60,575 bases of DNA from Nocardia otitidiscaviarum NBRC 14405 (GCF_000308635.1 NZ_BAGD01000134.1:1-60575), one strand, 5' to 3'. Shown: positions 39,728-49,575, counted from the stretch's first letter. Notes: generated by a model not told the origin, from the letters alone. Translations and numbers: made by a program.

Positions 39728-40438
39728 CTAATTCTGAAGGTTCCTGTTATTGAACCGGATGGCGTGGGCCTCCATGAGGAGGCGGGCGAGCGCCTCCGGG
39801 TGGGTGAGCATCACGTCGTGTGGACCGTCCAGGGCGATGGTCAGATACCCGACCGCCGTGGCGAACGCGTCGAAGGCGTAGGTCTGCGGTCGGCAGTAGA
39901 TGCCTGTGCCCGGTATCCGGTCGACGGCTCCGCTCAGCCGGGTTGGCTCGGTGAAGGTGCGCAGTGGCTGGGTCCGCAGCCGCGGAGCGAGCCAGGCTGC
40001 GTCGTCGGGATCGGTGATACCGAACATCGCCGGAGCCGGGGCTGGGATCTGGTTGGCAGCGCTGGTGCGGGCGGCGGTCTGGATCGCGTGGACGAAAGCG
40101 GCAGGCGCGAGACTGAACATGCTGTCGCCGTCGTGGCCGGCCCAGCCGTCCAGGAGGATGACGTGGTCCACCAAGTCGGGCCGCAGGTCGGCCGCCTGCC
40201 GGACGACCAGGCCCGCGTAGCTGTGCCCGACCAGCACCAAACCGTCTGTCAGTGTGTCCTCGGCCGCAGCGTCGAGGGCGGTGAGCACGTCCTGGACGTG
40301 TGTGTGCAGGCCGATGTCGTTGTTCATAGTGAGGGCGGGGGTGATGGTCCGCGCTCCGGCTCGGTGCAGGAAAGGGGTCAGGCGATCCCAGGCCCAGGGG
40401 CCGTGCCAGGCGCCGTGGACGAGTACGAAGGTGGTCAC
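39728..40438 (-). CDS. Alpha/beta-fold hydrolase
   Basis: This 236-residue hydrolase begins TTFVLVHGAWHGPWAWDRL (oxyanion HG motif), has the nucleophile Ser in GHSYAG, and its likely catalytic His in the C-terminal LDGPHDVMLTHPEALA. It matches the salicylate-esterase/methylesterase-like group of small hydrolases. The GTG start at 40438 overlaps the TGA of the LLM gene (GTGA) and has GGAAGG seven bases upstream. Together with the LLM enzyme and the HxlR regulator it forms a compact catabolic or detoxification operon. Substrate unknown. Confidence 0.87.
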   Translation of the reverse strand: MTTFVLVHGAWHGPWAWDRLTPFLHRAGARTITPALTMNNDIGLHTHVQDVLTALDAAAEDTLTDGLVLVGHSYAGLVVRQAADLRPDLVDHVILLDGWAGHDGDSMFSLAPAAFVHAIQTAARTSAANQIPAPAPAMFGITDPDDAAWLAPRLRTQPLRTFTEPTRLSGAVDRIPGTGIYCRPQTYAFDAFATAVGYLTIALDGPHDVMLTHPEALARLLMEAHAIRFNNRNLQN

Positions 40439-41391
40439 AGGTGTCCTTCCGTGCGGATCAGGGGCATAACGAGGTCGGCGAACTCTTCCAGGCCCGCGTG
40501 ATGGTTTTCGGCGGCCAGTCGGATCACCACGTGGTGTGCGCCGGCGCCGGCGTAAGCGCTGAGCCATTCGGCGGCTTCGTGTGCGGTGCCGGCGAACAGT
40601 GCCTGGATGGTCTCGACCGCCTCCAACGGGGCGTTGTAGTAGCGCTCGATGCTGGTGCGCAGGCGCCCGCGCGCCCGCTCGGGGTCCTCGTCCAGGCACA
40701 GCGTCGCATACAGCGCCGGAGTCGGCGTTCGGGCCGCCGACTGCTGAATGACGGCCAGGTCGCGGGCATAGTTCTGAACGGAGGGTGGATAAGGCAGCCA
40801 GCCGTCGGCCAGCCGCGCCACCCGCCGCAGCGCCGCAGCGCCGTCTCCCGGCAGCCAGATCTCCGGGCCTTGTGGCCGAGTCGGCGCAGGAGCCAGCTTC
40901 ACATGCTGGAAGTCGAAGTGGTGACCGGTGTAGGAGACCTCTTCTCCGGTCCACAGCCGCCGCATTGCTTCGATCGATTCCTCCAAGCGGCCGATACGAC
41001 GAGCGAAGGCGACGCCGACTGCGGTGAATTGGGCCTCGGTGTTGGCGTTGGGGAATCCGCCGCCCATGCCGACGATCAACCGCCCGTCGGCGAGCCGGTC
41101 CAAGGTGGCGAGTTGGTGGGCCAGCAGAATCGGATGACGTAGCGCGGGTAGCAGCACCGCGGTGCCGAGCGTGACGCGTCGGGTGGCGGCGGCCACGGCA
41201 CCCAGCAGCAGCAGTGGGTCGGCGCGTGGCCTGGTCACGGGGCTGTCTCCCGCCCAGACGGAGTCGAAACCGAGAGCTTCGGCGCGGCGCGCCTGGTCGA
41301 TCAGTTGCCTCGAATCGTGGTCACCGCTTACGGCTTGATCGCGTGTCGGCAGCAGGTAGCCGATCTTCAATGGAGTCATGTGTGGAGTCAT
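40435..41391 (-). CDS. LLM class flavin/F420-dependent oxidoreductase
   Basis: This 318-residue luciferase-like protein starts KIGYLLPTRDQAVSG. It carries family signatures GFDSVWAGDSPVTRPRADPL, ATRRVTLGTAVLLPALRHP, ADGRLIVGMGGGFPN and WTGEEVSYTGHHFDF. It is either an F420-dependent reductase or an FMNH2-dependent monooxygenase; sequence alone does not decide. AGAGGTGACC lies before the ATG at 41391. It heads the three-gene operon with the hydrolase and regulator. The 251 bases upstream contain no gene I can support. Confidence 0.88.
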   Translation of the reverse strand: MTPHMTPLKIGYLLPTRDQAVSGDHDSRQLIDQARRAEALGFDSVWAGDSPVTRPRADPLLLLGAVAAATRRVTLGTAVLLPALRHPILLAHQLATLDRLADGRLIVGMGGGFPNANTEAQFTAVGVAFARRIGRLEESIEAMRRLWTGEEVSYTGHHFDFQHVKLAPAPTRPQGPEIWLPGDGAAALRRVARLADGWLPYPPSVQNYARDLAVIQQSAARTPTPALYATLCLDEDPERARGRLRTSIERYYNAPLEAVETIQALFAGTAHEAAEWLSAYAGAGAHHVVIRLAAENHHAGLEEFADLVMPLIRTEGHL

Positions 41392-41642
41392 GTGGTCACC
41401 TCTCAGGAGCCATCAGGTTCCACATCCTAAGGCTCAGACTTCCTGATTGTGAAGTAGTGGCTTCATTTTCGGGAATTTGCCTAGTCCGGCTGGAGTCCGC
41501 GCGGCGGTAATACCCGCTATGGGGAAAGGAGCTCTTAGGTGAAGTCGCCCGGAGTCGAGCAGGTACCGGCCGGCGTGTCAGACCAGCGGTGTGGATGGTG
41601 GCATCGGCTGGTTGGCCTCCGGTGAAATCACCTGGGGCGCTG

Positions 41643-42276
41643 TCACTTCGGTGATCGGTTCGGCGGGCCGGCGACGTAGTGCTCGGCTCCCAGTTCGTCA
41701 ACCGTATCGAGCATCGTCCGCACGAACGCTTGCAGTCGTGCCGTCTCCACGCCCGGCATCCACACCGGTCGCCACGCATGCCCTTGCCCGTCGTCGAAGG
41801 GCACATAGACCGTTCCGCGCCGCGGGTAGTGCAATTCGGCGTGGCTGCCGGCGGGGTGCACACCCGCGCCGAAGGCGACCGCGGTCAGCACATCCTCGAA
41901 GGTGTGGGCGCCGATCGGCCTGGCCGGAGCGATATGCCAGGTCTCGTCGAGGTAGCGGTGCCAGTAGGCACTCGCCGGTCCGCCGATGGAGACCACGTCG
42001 ATTCCCGTCGCGGTGCTGCTGATGGAACTGCTGCGGGCGATGCGGTGATCGCGCGGCACGATGAGTCCGGTCGGTTCGGTGAGCAGGACCGGCCCGGCGA
42101 CCAGGTCGAGTTCATCGCGCCGCAGCGGCCCGAACACGTCGCCGAGGTGGACTTCACGAGCGCGCACCTCGCATTCGGGGTGGCGGGCCCGAAACATCAG
42201 GACGGAGTCGACCAGCAGACTTGCGGCGAGGCCACCTGATCGTCTGGCTGACTCTGGCCTGCGACAGCTGGCTTTT
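41643..42276 (-). pseudogene. LysR-type regulator remnant lacking the DNA-binding domain
   Basis: The open frame encodes only the effector-binding half of a LysR regulator: GGLAASLLVDSVLMFRARHP, then DLVAGPVLLTEPTGLIVPRD, VAFGAGVHPAGSHAELHYP and VETARLQAFVRTMLDTVDEL. It is bounded upstream by a TGA at 42277-42279 just before the effector domain, so the N-terminal helix-turn-helix (about 60-90 residues) is missing. The first half of the effector domain also looks shortened. The only ATG in the frame is at 42197. With no DNA-binding domain it is almost certainly inactive. It sits head-to-head with a truncated MFS gene, the usual pairing of a LysR regulator and its exporter. Confidence 0.75.
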
Positions 42277-42309
42277 CAGAACAACTCTCACCGAAGGATG
42301 CACTCTCGC

Positions 42310-42863
<554 letters not shown>

Positions 42864-42938
42864 GTGCACTCGTGAGTGGTGCGGCAGGAACCTTAGCAGG
42901 CAGGGCCGGGAATGACCGAAACGTGCGGGTCAGTGCGG

Positions 42939-43268
42939 TCAGGCCGAGATGACGGCGATGAGGAAGCCGAGTATCCAGGAACCGGCGATGAGGGGGAAGG
43001 CGACCAGGGCCAGGGTCCACGCGCGCAGCTTCCAGCGGATGGCGCGGGCTATCCACAGGGCCACCAGCATGAGGGAGGTGGCGATGCCGAACCAGGCGAC
43101 GGCGTAGGCCAGGGGGAGGTATCGGGTGTCGCCCGATTCACGTGTCGCTATCTCGTACACCGGAACGGTTTTCGCCGCGAAGACCGCCGTGGCGCACGCG
43201 AGAGCGTAGATCACCACGGTGGCAAGGCGATCCGTCCAGCGCACCGGCGGCTGCCACCACTGCGCCAT
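42939..43268 (-). CDS. Small four-helix membrane protein (DUF2834-like or similar)
   Basis: This 109-residue protein has a short Trp-rich N-terminus (MAQWWQPPVRWTDRLA) and about three to four hydrophobic helices: VVIYALACATAVFAA, LPLAYAVAWFGIATSLMLVAL and WTLALVAFPLIAGSWILGFL. Small conserved membrane proteins of this shape are common in Nocardia. No function can be assigned. The ATG at 43268 is the first that gives only this compact module. It follows tRNA-Lys and is divergent from the CHAP-domain gene. Confidence 0.65.
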   Translation of the reverse strand: MAQWWQPPVRWTDRLATVVIYALACATAVFAAKTVPVYEIATRESGDTRYLPLAYAVAWFGIATSLMLVALWIARAIRWKLRAWTLALVAFPLIAGSWILGFLIAVISA

Positions 43269-43425
43269 GGCCCCAGCATGACCGATCGCGGAATTCCCAA
43301 GGACGGGAATGCCCGATACTCGGCGATAGACCGTCCGATGCCCATGGGTGAACGAGGTTAACGATGGTGTGCGCAAACCAGCCGATACCGAGTCGTGCCG
43401 GATCGAGTGCGGGCCCGGTGCTGCC

Positions 43426-44595
43426 ATGACCAGTCGCGCGGACCTGGTCGGGTTCATCGATCTGTACGTTCCCAAGATCGCCGGTGGCTTCGTGAAATCG
43501 ACCATCGAGGCCGCGGAGGAGTACTTCGAGACCGCGATCCTGCTCTTCGCCTCCGGAGAGGGTAAGCGGCAACCCGACCTGGTGAGCTGGATGGACGAGC
43601 GGCGGCTGTTCAGCGACAAGGGGTTGTCCGCGCCGCCGGGTGAGGCGGTGATGGCCGAGGACTACACCTCGCGGCAAAGCGAGGTGGACGAAGAGAAGCG
43701 GCAGATCGACGAGCAGGGCGACGCGGTCCGCGATTCCGCGTTCGCGACCTTCGACCTGTCGAATTCGACATATGTGTCGATCAAGGAACGCATCGAACGT
43801 CTCGACACCGAACTCCGCGGCATCACCGAACGCACCGATGTACGCGATCTGGACTCCGACGGCAATACCGGGGAGTATCTGCCGCTGACCGCCGCGCAGA
43901 ACATGCAGGCGCTCCGTCTGGTGCTCAACGCGGTGTCGGATGTCCACGGTGCGGTGGAGAACGCGTCGGCGACGAGCCGGAATCATGCCGGCGATATCGA
44001 CCGCTCCCATCCCGCGCCGATGAGCTACTCGGCTCCCGTAGCGCCCGTAGCACCCGTGGCGCGCTACAACGGGACCACTCCCTGGACACCCACCAATGCG
44101 AGCTATGTGGCGTCCGACGTCACCGATCCCGCGGCCCGTGCCCTCGCGGCCGCCCGGAGTCAACTCGGCGTCCGCGAATTCGGCAACAACTCCGTGAACG
44201 CCCCGTACAACATCAACGACGCGTGGTGCGCGTCGTACGCCGACTGGGTCTGGGATCAAGCGGGCCATCAGGTCGACTGGACCAACAAGAACTACGTACC
44301 CGCTATCTGGAACGACGCGCAGAGTATGGGGCTGGCGGCATCCCCCTACGACGCCGAGCCCGGCGATATGGTCATCTTCAACTGGGACGGTGGAGAACCC
44401 GACCATGTCGGAATCGTCGTGGCCCGGGTGGGCGACACCATCTACACCATCGAGGGCAATACCACCGGACCGGACGGGGTCGACGGTGTCTACGAGAAGC
44501 AGCGCACGATCAGCTCCGGCCAGATCGTCGGCATCGTGAAGCAGCCGCCCACCACCGCAGCGCCACAGGAACGCCCCGGAGAACTGCTGGTCTGA
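43426..44595 (+). CDS. CHAP-domain (amidase/endopeptidase) protein with helical N-terminal region
   Basis: This 389-residue protein has a helical N-terminal half without a signal peptide (ADLVGFIDLYVPKIAGG and EEKRQIDEQGDAVRDSAFA). A Pro/Ala linker with APVAPVAPVA follows around residue 205. The C-terminal CHAP domain of about 140 residues has its nucleophile Cys in NINDAWCASYADWVW, the His in EPDHVGIVVARVG, and a closing EGNTTG. CHAP enzymes cleave peptidoglycan peptides. Absence of a Sec signal together with a helical N-terminus is reminiscent of ESX-secreted hydrolases, which is inference. The ATG at 43426 is chosen; a GTG at 43348 would add 26 residues. Confidence 0.8.
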   Translation: MTSRADLVGFIDLYVPKIAGGFVKSTIEAAEEYFETAILLFASGEGKRQPDLVSWMDERRLFSDKGLSAPPGEAVMAEDYTSRQSEVDEEKRQIDEQGDAVRDSAFATFDLSNSTYVSIKERIERLDTELRGITERTDVRDLDSDGNTGEYLPLTAAQNMQALRLVLNAVSDVHGAVENASATSRNHAGDIDRSHPAPMSYSAPVAPVAPVARYNGTTPWTPTNASYVASDVTDPAARALAAARSQLGVREFGNNSVNAPYNINDAWCASYADWVWDQAGHQVDWTNKNYVPAIWNDAQSMGLAASPYDAEPGDMVIFNWDGGEPDHVGIVVARVGDTIYTIEGNTTGPDGVDGVYEKQRTISSGQIVGIVKQPPTTAAPQERPGELLV

Positions 44596-44600
44596 GTGCG

Positions 44601-45566
44601 TCAGCCGACAGCGCCGCCGACCAGGAAATGCCCCACCGCACCGGATATCACGATCACCGGCAGCGCGATGGCGGGCCAGAGCCAGGCGCTGCGGCGGGTC
44701 ACGGCCGATACGGCGGCGAGCACCAGGGCGCAACCGAGGGCGAGGGTGATGCCGCCACCGGCGATCACGAAACCCACCAGCGCCTGCGCGGGCGGACGAA
44801 TCACGGTGCACTGCACCGAGAAATCGCGTTGCGCGGTGCAGCGGTTGCGGATCAGGTCGAATGCCTTGCCGAAGAGGTCATAGGCCCAGAAGAGGGCGAC
44901 CAGCACCCCGACCGCGTAGACGGCGGTCGCGAGCAGCAGATCCTTCCTCCGCAACGGTTGGCGCGCCGTGGACTCCGTTGCGTCGCTGTCGCTTCGGGTC
45001 GCGGACATCCCGTCACCCGAGGGCTCCGCGGGCGACTCCACCGCCGGCTGCGCACCGCTCCGGGGATATCCCCGCTGCACGCCGGGCGCACCCGGATGCG
45101 GTGCGGCATCGCGGAATACGCCGGATGGGCCCTGCGGTCGCGATTCGCCGGGAGGAACTCGACGACCGGGACCGCCCCCCGGAACAGGACCGATCGGAGT
45201 ACTGGGAGGTCCGTTCGGAACCGATCCAGGTCCACTCGGAACACCAATCGGGCGAACCGGGCCACCCGGGTTACCAGCGGGCCCACCCGGTGATTGCGGT
45301 GGCCCGCCCGGAGTTCCGAACGTTCCGCCCGGACCGCCTGCGGGATACGGGGGACGGGTGGATCCGCGTGGTGGCAGCGGGCGGCCGTCCGGCTGCCGGG
45401 GCGGCGGCTCGGAATTCGGCCCGCCGGCACCCGGCTCCGTGCCCACCGGCCCGCCCGGATAGCGCGGGCCCTGCGGCGGCAGCCCAGGATGTCGGGGCGC
45501 GTCGGGGGTCGGGTGTGGTCGCGGCGTACCCGAACCGGGGTGGCGCGAGTCGTCTGGCGCGGGCAT
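44601..45566 (-). CDS. Pro/Gly-rich N-terminal, three-helix membrane protein
   Basis: This 321-residue protein has about 180 residues of low-complexity Pro/Gly-rich sequence (GGPPQSPGGPAGNPGGP). A short linker follows, then a C-terminal region with three transmembrane helices: LLLATAVYAVGVLVALFWAY, ALVGFVIAGGGITLALGCAL and WLWPAIALPVIVISGAVGHF. Two Cys (NRC, QCT) lie in the loop between helices one and two. Pro-rich cytoplasmic heads of this kind are common in actinobacterial envelope proteins. The function is unknown. It converges closely on the CHAP gene, with only five bases between the stop codons. Confidence 0.75.
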   Translation of the reverse strand: MPAPDDSRHPGSGTPRPHPTPDAPRHPGLPPQGPRYPGGPVGTEPGAGGPNSEPPPRQPDGRPLPPRGSTRPPYPAGGPGGTFGTPGGPPQSPGGPAGNPGGPVRPIGVPSGPGSVPNGPPSTPIGPVPGGGPGRRVPPGESRPQGPSGVFRDAAPHPGAPGVQRGYPRSGAQPAVESPAEPSGDGMSATRSDSDATESTARQPLRRKDLLLATAVYAVGVLVALFWAYDLFGKAFDLIRNRCTAQRDFSVQCTVIRPPAQALVGFVIAGGGITLALGCALVLAAVSAVTRRSAWLWPAIALPVIVISGAVGHFLVGGAVG

Positions 45567-45694
45567 GGCGGGCTCCCCCGGTTATAGAACGAATACCTTC
45601 CGCATTGTCGTCGTGGCGCGCCCGCAACGCCACTCCGATTCCCGTGGCACCGACGGCTTCCGCGGCCTGGCGGCGAGCAGACAGGAAGGAGTTC

Positions 45695-45793
45695 CGTCCG
45701 GTCGGCGGCGAGCAGAACGCGAGCTGCCCACCGTCCGGCGGCGTGCAGACTAAGGCATGTCCGCTGACCGGTGGCGACCGGAACGCGAGGCGA
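45695..45793 (+). repeat. Degenerate 33-bp tandem repeat upstream of menC
   Basis: Three consecutive 33-base units (45695-45727, 45728-45760, 45761-45793) share the core CGGCGG or GGTGGC followed about eight bases on by A/C-rich AGAAC-like sequence. If read in the frame of position 45695 they encode 11-residue units of the form xPxGGxQxxxC. The frame has no good start, so a coding role is doubtful. Confidence 0.4.
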
Positions 45794-45842
45794 GCCCACA
45801 GGCCAACGGCGACCGGGACCTGAGGTGAGTAGGCTGCCGGTG

Positions 45843-46826
45843 GTGAGCGAGCACCTCAGTGCACTGGACTTCGACGCCGCGGTCGTGTACGCCATTCCCA
45901 TGCGAACTCGGTTCCGCGGGATCACGGTTCGCGAGGGGATGGTGATTCCGGGGCCACGCGGGTGGGGTGAGTTCTGTGCGTTTCCCGAGTACGACGATCG
46001 GGAGGCGGCGGGGTGGCTGGCCACGGCCGTGGAGCAGATGACGGTGGGCTGGCCGGAGCCGGTGCGGGAGCGGGTGCCGATCAACTGCACGGTGCCCGCG
46101 GTGGATGCCGAGCTGGCACGGGAGATCGTGGCCGCGTCGGGCTGCCGCACCGCCAAGGTGAAGGTGGCCGACCACCCCGATTCGCTCGCCGAGGATCTGG
46201 ACCGGGTGGCGGCGGTGCGCGATGCGCTCGGCACGGACGGCGCGATCCGGGTCGACGCCAATGCGGTGTGGGATGTGGACACCGCCGTGGCGCGGATCAA
46301 GCAGATCGACCGTGCGGCAGGCGGATTGGAGTATGTGGAGCAGCCCTGCCGCACCATCGAGGAGTTGGCCGCGGTGCGCCGCCGCGTCGATGTGCGCATT
46401 GCCGCCGACGAATCCATCCGGCGCGCCGAGGATCCCCTGAAGGTGGCGGTGGCCGGGGCCGCCGACGTGGCCGTGCTCAAGTGCACGCCGCTAGGCGGTG
46501 TGCGTCGCGCGCTGAACGTGGCCGAGGCAGCCGGACTGCCGACGGTGGTCTCCTCCGCCCTGGAGACCAGTGTCGGGCTCGCCGCCCAGCTCGCCCTGGC
46601 GGGAGCCCTCCCGAACCTCGAATTCGCCTGCGGCCTCGGTACCCTCGCCCTGCTGACCGGCGATCTGGTGACCGACCCGGTGCGCCCGCAGGACGGCTAC
46701 CTCCCGGTCCCCCGCACCCCACCGACCCCGGACCCCCGACTACTGGAGCGCTACCGCCACCCGGACCCCGACCGCACGGCCTGGTGGCACGCCCGCTTGG
46801 ACCGGGTGCGCCGACTGCTGGACTGA
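45843..46826 (+). CDS. menC: o-Succinylbenzoate synthase (menaquinone biosynthesis)
   Basis: This 327-residue enolase-superfamily enzyme dehydrates SHCHC to o-succinylbenzoate in menaquinone synthesis. The catalytic lysine pair is K105/K107 in TAKVKV, the metal ligands are Asp138 in RVDANAVW, Glu in EYVEQPC and Asp in AADESIR, and the opposing Lys is in AVLKCTPLGG. Length and sequence run parallel to M. tuberculosis MenC (326 residues), including PMRTRFRGIT near the start. I chose GTG 45843 (SEHLSALDFD); GTG 45825 in frame is an alternative. No other men gene is in the window. Confidence 0.93.
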   Translation: MSEHLSALDFDAAVVYAIPMRTRFRGITVREGMVIPGPRGWGEFCAFPEYDDREAAGWLATAVEQMTVGWPEPVRERVPINCTVPAVDAELAREIVAASGCRTAKVKVADHPDSLAEDLDRVAAVRDALGTDGAIRVDANAVWDVDTAVARIKQIDRAAGGLEYVEQPCRTIEELAAVRRRVDVRIAADESIRRAEDPLKVAVAGAADVAVLKCTPLGGVRRALNVAEAAGLPTVVSSALETSVGLAAQLALAGALPNLEFACGLGTLALLTGDLVTDPVRPQDGYLPVPRTPPTPDPRLLERYRHPDPDRTAWWHARLDRVRRLLD

Positions 46827-46958
46827 GCGCGTCACGCGGAACGTCGGCACCGCCCCGGGGAGGTCGAGACCGGACTGGGGCCTTACGCCCGGCGCGGCCT
46901 AGACCTCGTGCGCGACTCCACCGAGAGCGGTCGGCCGCCAATCCCCGCGACGCGTCGA

Positions 46959-47789
46959 TCAGCGTCTTCCGACCGCTTCGAGGCGGAAGCGGTCGACGTG
47001 TTCGGTGACCCACTGCTCGAACGAACGGGCCGGGCGCCCGAGCAGGCGCTCGACGGTGTCGTCCACGGTGGCACCCTCGCTGGGAGGCGAGGCGTACCAA
47101 CCGATCACGTACTCCGCGTCCGCACGCGACACCCCGGTGTCCATCAGCCGCTCGACGGCCTGCTCGTGGGTGATGCGGGCGAGGGTGAGTTCGCGGCCCA
47201 CCGCGTCGGAGAGGATGCGCAGCCGTTCGGCAATGGTCAGCGCCCGGGGGCCGGTGAGGTTGTAGGCACGTCCGGAATGACCGTCCGCGAGCAGGGCGAG
47301 CGCCGCGACCGCCCCGATATCGGCCTCGTGCACCAGGGCGCTCGGATGGTCGTAGGGCTCCCGCACCACGCCTTCCGCACGGATCGAATCGACCCAGGTC
47401 AGCGTGTTGGACATGAATTCCTGCGGCTCCAGCCGGGTCCACTCCACACCGGATTCCGCGACGGCCTGCTCCACGGGGCCGACCATGCCGCCCCACACGA
47501 CGGTGATCCGGCGTACACCCGCCGCCACCGCCCGCTCGACCAGTTCGGCACCGACCGCCGCGAGACCGTCGGTCACCGTGAGGTGCATGCGGCTCACCCC
47601 GCCGAGAGCCGCCTGCACCGTGTCGGGGTCGGTGTGCGTGCCTTGCACCAATTCCACCGTGGGCGGCAGCTTTTCGGCCGCCGCGCGGGGATCGCGGGTG
47701 AGCGCCCGCACCCGCTCACCCCGGCGCACCAGTTCCGCCACCACGTGGCGTCCGGTATTTCCGGTAGCACCCGTCACCAAGGTCGTCAT
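46959..47789 (-). CDS. NmrA-like NAD(P)-binding protein (atypical SDR)
   Basis: This 276-residue protein starts TTLVTGATGNTGRHVVAELV, an NAD(P)-binding GxxGxxG loop of atypical SDRs, and continues with RVRALTRDPRAA, typical for NADPH contact. It lacks the YxxxK catalytic pair, as in NmrA-like sensors and some isomerases, and has the RAYNLTGPRALTIAE segment of the subgroup. It may act as a redox sensor or a quinone/oxidoreductase-type enzyme. It is a single gene flanked by short gaps. Confidence 0.85.
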   Translation of the reverse strand: MTTLVTGATGNTGRHVVAELVRRGERVRALTRDPRAAAEKLPPTVELVQGTHTDPDTVQAALGGVSRMHLTVTDGLAAVGAELVERAVAAGVRRITVVWGGMVGPVEQAVAESGVEWTRLEPQEFMSNTLTWVDSIRAEGVVREPYDHPSALVHEADIGAVAALALLADGHSGRAYNLTGPRALTIAERLRILSDAVGRELTLARITHEQAVERLMDTGVSRADAEYVIGWYASPPSEGATVDDTVERLLGRPARSFEQWVTEHVDRFRLEAVGRR

Positions 47790-47853
47790 CGTGTCTCCTT
47801 TCGCCGGTTCCGACGCTAGGAGCTCAACCTTGGTTCAGGTCAAGCACCACCGG

Positions 47854-48300
47854 TCAGTCCGCGACCAGGACGGTGCGATGTCGCCCGGAACCGGCGGCAT
47901 GGCGCTCCCGTTGGCGGCGAACGACATACCGGCCGGGGGCGATTCCGCTGCCGCCGTGTTCGGGGTGGAGCAGATAGGCCGGGGCACGGGTGTCGAGGCA
48001 TCCCAGGGCCAGGCCCTCCGGATCGGCGACGCGGGAGGTCCAGCGGCAGACACCCGGATCAGCCACCAGCACATGAGGATTGGCCCCGGCCGCGCCGCGG
48101 ATCACCTCGATGCCGCCGGGTGGCACTTCGCGCAGGTGCGCGTCGACCACGCGCACACCGGTGAGCAGGTGGAAAGGGATCACGATGAGGTCGCCTTGGG
48201 CTTGCAGGCCCGCGACGACGGGTACGGCGGCTTCGCGTTCGAGGTGGTCGAGCACCGCGACGCCGGTTCGGACGGTCAGTTCGGAGACAGTCAGAGACAT
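47854..48300 (-). CDS. Conserved hypothetical protein next to the DUF6745 gene
   Basis: This 148-residue soluble protein begins MSLTVSELTVRTGVAVLDHL. It has alternating strands and helices (GDLIVIPFHLLTGVRVVDAH, GGIEVIRGAAGANPHVLV) and a basic tail with VVRRQRERHA. I do not recognise a domain. The ATG at 48300 has AAGGTGA six bases upstream, and the start lies 40 bases after the stop of the DUF6745 gene on the same strand. The two are probably cotranscribed; pairing of a DUF6745 protein with a small companion gene is a useful clue but assigns no function. Confidence 0.7.
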   Translation of the reverse strand: MSLTVSELTVRTGVAVLDHLEREAAVPVVAGLQAQGDLIVIPFHLLTGVRVVDAHLREVPPGGIEVIRGAAGANPHVLVADPGVCRWTSRVADPEGLALGCLDTRAPAYLLHPEHGGSGIAPGRYVVRRQRERHAAGSGRHRTVLVAD

Positions 48301-48340
48301 GGAATCACCTTGGGAAGTATGGGATCTCGGAGAGGAGTGA

Positions 48341-49564
48341 TCAGGTGCGTCGCCGCAGCGACGCGTACTGGGTGCCGGTGAGCCCGTACGACCATCCGGC
48401 GGCGGCGAGCGGATCGGCGATCTGCTCGGGCACATTCAGTCCGTAGCGGCGGCGGGTGCCGTCGCGCTCGCACGAGCCGTTTACCACCAGCAGCACCCGC
48501 GATCGCTCCCGCCGGTGCCGCCGCGGCAGGTCGTAGAGCCGCAGTTCGGCGCCGGGATTGCTGGGGTCGGGGGCGGTGGAGACCAGCGCCAGACCGGCCT
48601 GCTCGATATAGGAATCCCAGCCGATCCGCTCGATGGCCGCCCGGCGGACCTCGATATTGCGTTCGGCCAGAATGCGGTCCACCGTGGGCGCGGTCAGCAC
48701 CCAGTCCGGCACGAAGGTGCCGTGCAGGGCGAATACGCCGGAACCGTCGGTGAATTCGACGGCCCGGCGCTCGTCGTGATGCAGCCGCACCGCACCGTGA
48801 ACGGACCCGGGCTGCGCTTCGGCATGCACCACCACCGGCCGCTCGGCGATGACGCAGCGCCGCCGTCCCGGCCACCACCACCCGGCGGACCGGGCCACGG
48901 TCGCCCACTGGTCCAACTGGTGGTCCAGCTCGTCGGCGTACCGCACCAGCCCCGCCGCCCGATAGACATCGAGGAACGGCACGGTCCAGATGTCGTATTG
49001 CTCGTACCCGGGCGGTCCGGCGGTGCCGCGGCCGTGGTCGAGCAGGGCGGTGCGCAAAGGCCGATACATATTGTCGCGCAGCGATTCCCGCAAGGGATTG
49101 TGTACGGACTCCGCGAGCAATCGACCGATCGAGGAGCCTTGCCACAGCGCCGTACCGTGCGGCGTGTCCATCCACGAATCCGGCAGGTTTCCGAATTCGA
49201 GCCGCCAGTAGCGGCGGTCGGCCTCGGTCACATCCGACAATCGCCGCCGCAACTCGTGTTTCACGCCGAGAAATCGTTGCAGAAACGGCCAGGACCGAAA
49301 TGGCTGATCGAGCGACGGTGGACGCCGCCAGTCCCCCGGCCCGTCCGGGTCGTCGCGCACCACCTCCGCCGCGACGGAAGGCGATGGCACCCAGACGAAT
49401 TCCGGTGGCGGCTCGCCCAGTAAACGATACAACTCACTGATCGCGCCTTCGGCGGCCGCGCGGTCCGACGGTGCCGTGGACAGTCCACGACGCAACCATT
49501 CGTCCCGTAATCGGAATGCGGCCTCGACACGCTCTACCAGGTGAATCCCGCGGGAATTGGACAT
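48341..49564 (-). CDS. DUF6745-type protein of unknown function
   Basis: This 407-residue soluble protein matches by eye the actinobacterial DUF6745 group, with FVPDWVLTAPTVDRILAERN and IEVRRAAIERIGWDSYIEQA as its most conserved part. These are followed by LRLYDLPRRHRRERSRVLLV and VNGSCERDGTRRRYGLNVP, which together look like a leucine-rich-repeat-associated, toxin-like or sensory module of unknown activity. The N-terminal half is helical and Trp-rich. I chose ATG 49564 (MSNSRGIHLVERV); a GTG at 49588 is the alternative. Two overlapping hairpins lie just upstream. Function is unknown. Confidence 0.72.
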   Translation of the reverse strand: MSNSRGIHLVERVEAAFRLRDEWLRRGLSTAPSDRAAAEGAISELYRLLGEPPPEFVWVPSPSVAAEVVRDDPDGPGDWRRPPSLDQPFRSWPFLQRFLGVKHELRRRLSDVTEADRRYWRLEFGNLPDSWMDTPHGTALWQGSSIGRLLAESVHNPLRESLRDNMYRPLRTALLDHGRGTAGPPGYEQYDIWTVPFLDVYRAAGLVRYADELDHQLDQWATVARSAGWWWPGRRRCVIAERPVVVHAEAQPGSVHGAVRLHHDERRAVEFTDGSGVFALHGTFVPDWVLTAPTVDRILAERNIEVRRAAIERIGWDSYIEQAGLALVSTAPDPSNPGAELRLYDLPRRHRRERSRVLLVVNGSCERDGTRRRYGLNVPEQIADPLAAAGWSYGLTGTQYASLRRRT

Positions 49565-49575
49565 CCGCGGGGACT

